DNA of 64,000 nucleotides, from the NCBI RefSeq assembly GCF_021462225.1, contig NC_061805.1, positions 31,141,958 to 31,205,957 on the forward strand, written 5' to 3'. This document shows positions 58,721 to 64,000 of the stretch, in pieces. Numbering within the stretch: position 1 is the stretch's first letter; each line of letters opens with the position of its first letter. The notes under the pieces were generated by a model. It was not told where the DNA came from. It saw only the letters and a program-made list of their open reading frames with translations, and ran no database searches. A program made the translations under genes and the position numbers. The stretch is from Girardinichthys multiradiatus (lineage: Eukaryota; Chordata; Actinopteri; Cyprinodontiformes; Goodeidae).

Positions 58721-61700
58721 GTGAGTACATGACCGGAGATGCTCTGGATATGACATAAAGTGTGTTTTAGGCTATCATTTACCACAACCAACACCACGTT
58801 TTCAGAGTTCCACTTGTTGCTTTTCCTAGACTAAACTACTCCGTAATGTGATTTACGGTTTGCACACAGTAAAATAGTTTTCTAGTGGCACAATAACACT
58901 TTTGTCTTTCATCTTCTGGCAGTTTGTGCTTTAATTAACACCTGTGTGGCAGGTAGGGTAGGATATGCACAGTGTTGACGTTAATCCTCCAGCACATTAT
59001 TTCCTCAGTGTCTTAATCCAGAAAAGGTCAATGTAAAAAAAACATTAACTGAAAATATTTATCCCCCCACCTTTGGTCGCGATAAACAGTGATCGTTTTT
59101 AAATGAAAGTATTTTCAACATTTAGCCAATCGCTAATGAGAAAAACCCAAAAATATGCATTGCTGATTTGAGAAAGGGGAAAAATTGTTAAAATGAACAA
59201 AGGGATATTGTGGCTCTTCTTCATATTCAATTTAACATTATTTATAAAAGGCCAAATTACAGCGTCATCTCAAGACAGATTATCTTGAAACCAGATCAGT
59301 CCAAATAAAGATGAAATAATCAAGTTCTGTCCAATCATATATTAACATTTAAATTTCAATTAATACAGCCTATAGTTAATCAAAAGTGAACTGAGAGATT
59401 TAAAATGTGTAGGAATGCCAAACAGCCACTTCTATCAACATCGAAACCAACCTAATGAATGTGTTCATGAATGCATCATATGCGTCAGATGTCTGGAAGC
59501 AGCATCTCTTACTGCTTGGCTCATCACAGGACTCATCTTCTGATCATTTCCCAGGGGCGGAGGAAGGTGAAGTGTTGACTTTCTACGGCATCTCATGACC
59601 ACTGTACCACAGACACATTTACAAGTAGACATGAGTCATGCTGTTCAGACCTTGTTACAGCAGGTTTGTTTGACTTGCACACAAACACAGAGGTTGTAAA
59701 AAAAAAAAAAAGGTTTTATTTTTATTAAGTGTTGACTGACACCGACGTGTGTCTGTGGAAAGACAAACTAAATCACCAAGAATTTTTAATTGTCATCAAT
59801 TTCTTTCCAAATCATCATATTTGCTCTTTACCAGTTTAAGGGTTTAACTTTACTTGACAGCATCGATTTTTTTGTTTTCTATTCTAAGGAATTTGTACTT
59901 CATGAATACAAGGGTCCTATTAATAAATGTTCCAGTTTCGGGTCTTGAAGATCAATAAAGTCGACTTGTTTGCTTTGGAGCCAACCATGAGAGAAATGTT
60001 ATGTTTGGTTGACCTGAGAGATGCTATTTAAACTGCATCCACCGATCTGCTAAAATCTGTAATGGTCTGGCCATAATCTACAGTCAGTGTCTCCTCATAA
60101 GTTTCATTAGAAGCTGTGTAAGGAAACTATTATTTTTTAACCTGCATTATAAGGGGTTTTTGTCAGTGGAGGTAAAATAAAACAGTAACTGCCTTGCTTC
60201 AGTGCTGGTTCATGTTGACACATCCTGCTCGGCAGCAGTTGGCATCAACTGGGTGAAATGCCTCAACTTTCTTGGATGTGGATGTGAATTGTGGCAGGTT
60301 ATTGGCCAGTATTTGCTAGCATTTGGTAAACTATGCCAGTATCGGGTTGGACCCCCTTTTGCCTTCGGAACGTCTCCCTGGCACAGCTTCAACAAGATGT
60401 CGGAAACATTCCTCAGAGATTTTGGTTCATATTGTCATGATGGTATCACACAAATGGTGCATGTTGGTTGGCTGCACATTCAAGATGTGAACCTCCCGTT
60501 CCACCATGTCCCAACATTTCTCTGTTGGCTTTTGGAGTACCTTGAACTCATTGTCATGTTCAAGAAACCAGTTTGAAATGATACTGTTGCCTGTCTATCA
60601 TCACAGACCAGCCTGTCCATTATACTCTGACATCAGCAAGGCATTGTCAACCACAAAACAGCCACGCACTGGATGAAATTTATTCTCTTTTTCGGATCAT
60701 TCTCGGAATCCGAGAGATGGTTGAGAGTTAAAATCCCAGTAGATCAGCAGTTCCCGACATGCTCAGATCAGCCTGTCTGACACCAACAACCGTAAAACAT
60801 TCAAGGTCCCTGAAATCTTCTTTCGTCCTCATTGTGATGCTGGGTTTACCTTCAACAGGTCGTCCTCACTTGTTTTGATACCTGAATACATCAAGTCTCA
60901 GCCATTTGATTGGGTGATTTGCCATTTGTTCTGACAAGCAATCGAACAGGCGAGCGTGTGTATATGTTTGTGATTATTATTTTTTTTTTTAAAAAGAAGT
61001 CTCGTCTGAGTGGTCAAAAACCCAGCTGTCTTTGTCAGAGAAATGACATTTTATTTTTATTTTTTGGTCTTTTGCAGTCTTTATTTTGTCAATGTTCTCC
61101 TCACATTGGAACTTAGCTCATAGTGGAAATATTAACTCATCCTGTTTGCACATTGCATCCTGCAAGACCATGCAGAAAGCATTGCCATTGTCCAGGGAAC
61201 TGCCTCAGAATAAAATGCACATATTGCAGCTTCTTGAATTATCTGTTTGTGACTCCCATTGTTGAGCAGCATTGCAAATATCCTGTCTCTCTCTCCCCGC
61301 CTGGCGAAGTTCCTTTCCCTCTTCTATAAGGTCACTCAGATCCCACAACTTCACTAATGATGTTTGCAGTGTCAGAGTTTTCCATCCACAGTGAACTTTT
61401 CAAACAAAACAAACTGACAACAGAAGTTGAAAGGAGGCTGCGATGAAATACAATTTATCTTGAGAGGTTTTCAGGAAGTCTAACACCCAATTATGCAGTT
61501 TTTTTGTTAAGGATCTATCCTTTTGTTGTTTTTTAGGACACTAGGAAAAGATAATGGACATTTTAGGCTTCCCAGGCTGGACTGAGCTGGTTGCAAAGCC
61601 GAGTGGAGGAGCTGCTATTAAACAGCAGTTGGATAACAACATAAGCTCCAGGCCTGTGTGGCTCTTAACGAACTTAACAGTCAGAAGGTCATATGGCAGT

Positions 61701-64000
61701 CTCTCTTATCGGTGCTAATCCCATCACTACGCCTCTATTCAAAGCCTGCCCTGCCTCTTTTATATTGCTCATTTAATCTCCCTCTAACCCCCTCCAATTT
61801 AGTGCAATTATTTATGCATTTGTGAAAATAATCAGTTTTTCGAGCTGAGAAGGTATTTGTCGTGGTTCACCTGGATGTGTGTTCCTTATGATAAAGCGAA
61901 GCTGCTGAGGTCAGTAGGAGGATAAAGAGCTCTTGAACCTAATGACTTAAACCGGCATCACTTTGCAGAAGAGTTTATGAGCAGATGGATTGTTTTGCTG
62001 AGTGATGGTTATCTGCTGTTACATCCCTGATTTTTGCTGCGAGGCAATGATTTCCCGCATGTCAATGTGTTAAACTTGCAGGACCTGTTGGAACCACAGG
62101 TGTCTGCTGGCTGAGGTACAGGTGCATTGCCCTACTTAGCTCAGATGTTGGCGTCTTGTCAGCCCTCTGATCTTCCCTTTAATTATGTCACAAAGCTGCT
62201 CTGCAACACAGGTAGATGTAGAAAGGGTCCAAATGTGACCTAATTGACAGAATGAGAGCTTGGTCTTCAGCTGGATTGACAGAAGTGCTTATAGGCTTCC
62301 GTGTGCAATGGATGTGTCCCACGTACAATGATTTATTGCTAGTCTTACCAGGCCTTTGACTGTCCTTTCTCCCTGGTGAGCCAGAGGCATTCACAAATAT
62401 TTTAAAAAGGCCAGATTGACTCTGTGGTCCCGTCTGGCTGATAAATGAGACCCCTGGGCCTTGAATTTATGACTCTCCAAACTCTTTTGCATTGACAGCA
62501 GCTCAATGGTTACAGTCTGGGAGGGAGAATGAGCTTCATTTTTGTGGGATCTTTGGGTTGTCCCAAAATTCACCTTACTCCTTGTTGAGACAGGATTCAT
62601 CATCTGTAAGGAAAGAAGTTGGAATAATCATTGCATAACTGTTTCCTGGAGCTTTTTCCAAACAGATTTGCTTTTTTTCTTTCCTAAACTAAATTAGACT
62701 TGAGTTTTCCATGCAGGTTCATGTTGTTTCATGCAACGGATTTCCATTTAATTACATTCCTTTCTCGTCATAGCTTTGATAATTAATGCTTCTTTTCACT
62801 GATCACAATCTGTGGTTGCTGCTTCTGTATATGATTACCTTTGGCCTCTGGACTTGATTTCCTCTCTTGTAGAGGGGGAAAATAAATGTTTCTCTCCGGT
62901 TTTTAGTCCAGTTGCATTTCTATGTTTCCTCTAATGATTAATTCTCTTAACGCCTCTGGCCAAGACATTTTCAGTAAGCGGGCCTACCAGTTTATCTACA
63001 CTGCTGCAGCCTGCACACTTCAGCTTCTTGTCAGTGAATGTCCAAACAAAAGACCTCGAAGCACAGAGATAAGAAGCTCCAATCGTTGCTTTGGATAAAT
63101 GGAGAACTTTAGTTTCTGAACTCTACTATAAATAGCTGTTCATATTTTGGCTCTGACAGGAGGAGAAAAGTAAAATAATATTCATTGTAGCAGCGTTCAA
63201 CACCCCTTCAGATTGTTTTAACTGTGTTTTAAAAGATAAATCTGCAACATTTAAATCAAAATTCAAAAATACTAAAATTAAAATCATGTACCATAAGGCT
63301 GCATTGATAGATTGACAGAAGTAATTTATGCACTGCTGTCAACATTATGAGTGCATTTGTTCACGCTTATGTGGTCACTTCTCTTTCATTTAACTCGGAG
63401 TAAGTAGCTTACTTTCCATGAAAAAGTTATGTTCTCATAAAAAGAAATTAACTTATAGGTTTACTTTATGCTATTAGAATGCATATGTTGGAGTCGTAAC
63501 CTTTCTTTTATAACTATCATGCAGTAATCCTTCATTAGAGAATTAATACATTATCATCTGATAAATGCCTGAAACATCATTACTAGGCAAGATATGCCAA
63601 GGTTTTAAAATGTTTTCATGTTCCATCATATGCTTTCTACGATTGAATGTGTTCATAAGATGATCCAGAGAAAGTACAGGAGTGTTCTAAAGTTTTCTCT
63701 GGTTGTATGTTGCCCCTCCTCTACTTGTTGCTTTACACTTCTGGTCAGCTGGCTGCAAAAAAAGGCTGCTGCACTTTCACCTAGCTTACAGTAAAGACAA
63801 ATGTGGGTGTTTTGACATTTGACATGGAAACTGAGAGTCATGATGCGTAAATTACAGCAGAACCCGTTGAGCAGCATACTACAGAGTCCGTCTCATTAAG
63901 CAGTATGTATCTGCTGGTTGTGTTTGTGTGTGAATATTGTGAAGGAGAAGCACTTAAAGCTGCATTAATCGGTGTTATTTTTTTAGCAGCAATATGACAA
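58721..64000 (+). other. Large first intron of the unidentified gene
   Basis: This is mostly AT-rich sequence without convincing exons to the window end. It contains a deleted Tc1 derivative at 60325-60960 and an A run at 59699-59712. Small ORFs here lack splice support. A regulatory role for parts of this intron is possible but not visible from sequence alone. Confidence 0.45.
60325..60960 (-). mobile_element. Internally deleted Tc1-family derivative
   Basis: The left side (GCCAGTATCGGGTTGGACCC, then CCTTTTGCC) and the segment up to CATGTTCAAGAAACCAGTTT at 60557-60576 match one half of the family represented by copy A (36646-37112). The sequence then jumps to the DNA-binding half (CCCAGTAGATCAGCAGTTCC) and the other terminus region near 60960. 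The catalytic core between is missing, so it is non-autonomous. Orientation is minus relative to the transposase. Confidence 0.65.

Noticed and set aside
60202..60576. 124-aa plus-strand ORF
   Set aside because: It runs antisense through a deleted Tc1 derivative and matches no protein I know.

Overview
The window is vertebrate nuclear DNA, and almost certainly a teleost fish. It carries compact multi-exon genes with GT-AG introns. The space between exons is filled with repeat families typical of fish genomes: many Tc1-like transposons of several distinct families, Rex1/CR1-, L2- and RTE-type LINE fragments, a tRNA-derived SINE and hAT-type MITEs. I cannot name the species.

Layout. (1) 1-4159, plus: the last six exons of a membrane-associated phosphatidylinositol transfer protein, closest to PITPNM1, with an LNS2 domain and a likely 3'UTR to about 5665. 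(2) 9995-12631, minus: complete five-exon arl6ip4 (240 aa), a serine- and lysine-rich splicing-associated protein, tail-to-tail with pitpnm1. (3) 14394-21426, minus: complete eight-exon mthfd2 (338 aa), mitochondrial methylenetetrahydrofolate dehydrogenase/cyclohydrolase. (4) 23562-33626, plus: complete six-exon mob1a (216 aa), Hippo-pathway kinase co-activator, head-to-head with mthfd2, with a long 3'UTR to about 35350. (5) 35380-39800: a dense transposon nest with one nearly intact Tc1 copy (37123-38728). (6) 40683-about 49859, plus: trafd1 (at least 514 aa), a zinc-finger regulator of innate immune signalling. Its sixth intron holds a Tc1 copy split by LINE and SINE pieces, and its 3' end is uncertain. 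(7) 51265-53880, minus: a Rex1-type LINE. (8) 58670-58720, plus: the first coding exon of an unidentified gene behind a GC-rich promoter; the rest of the window is its first intron.

The genes do not form a functional operon-like unit. They are housekeeping or signalling genes (lipid transfer, splicing, mitochondrial one-carbon metabolism, Hippo signalling, interferon/TLR feedback) whose human counterparts, from memory, lie on 11q13 or 12q24 and on 2p13. The order is therefore a fish-specific arrangement. Exon coordinates were read by hand from conserved protein sequence and splice consensus. For the three complete genes the summed coding length divides by three and gives a protein of family-typical size.

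I found no convincing undescribed molecular system. The most unusual items are the three-deep Tc1 nest that reuses the same TA dinucleotide, a broken coding remnant in mob1a intron 1, a LINE whose reverse transcriptase lost its centre in frame, and an unexplained 16-bp perfect inverted repeat at 57709/57938.
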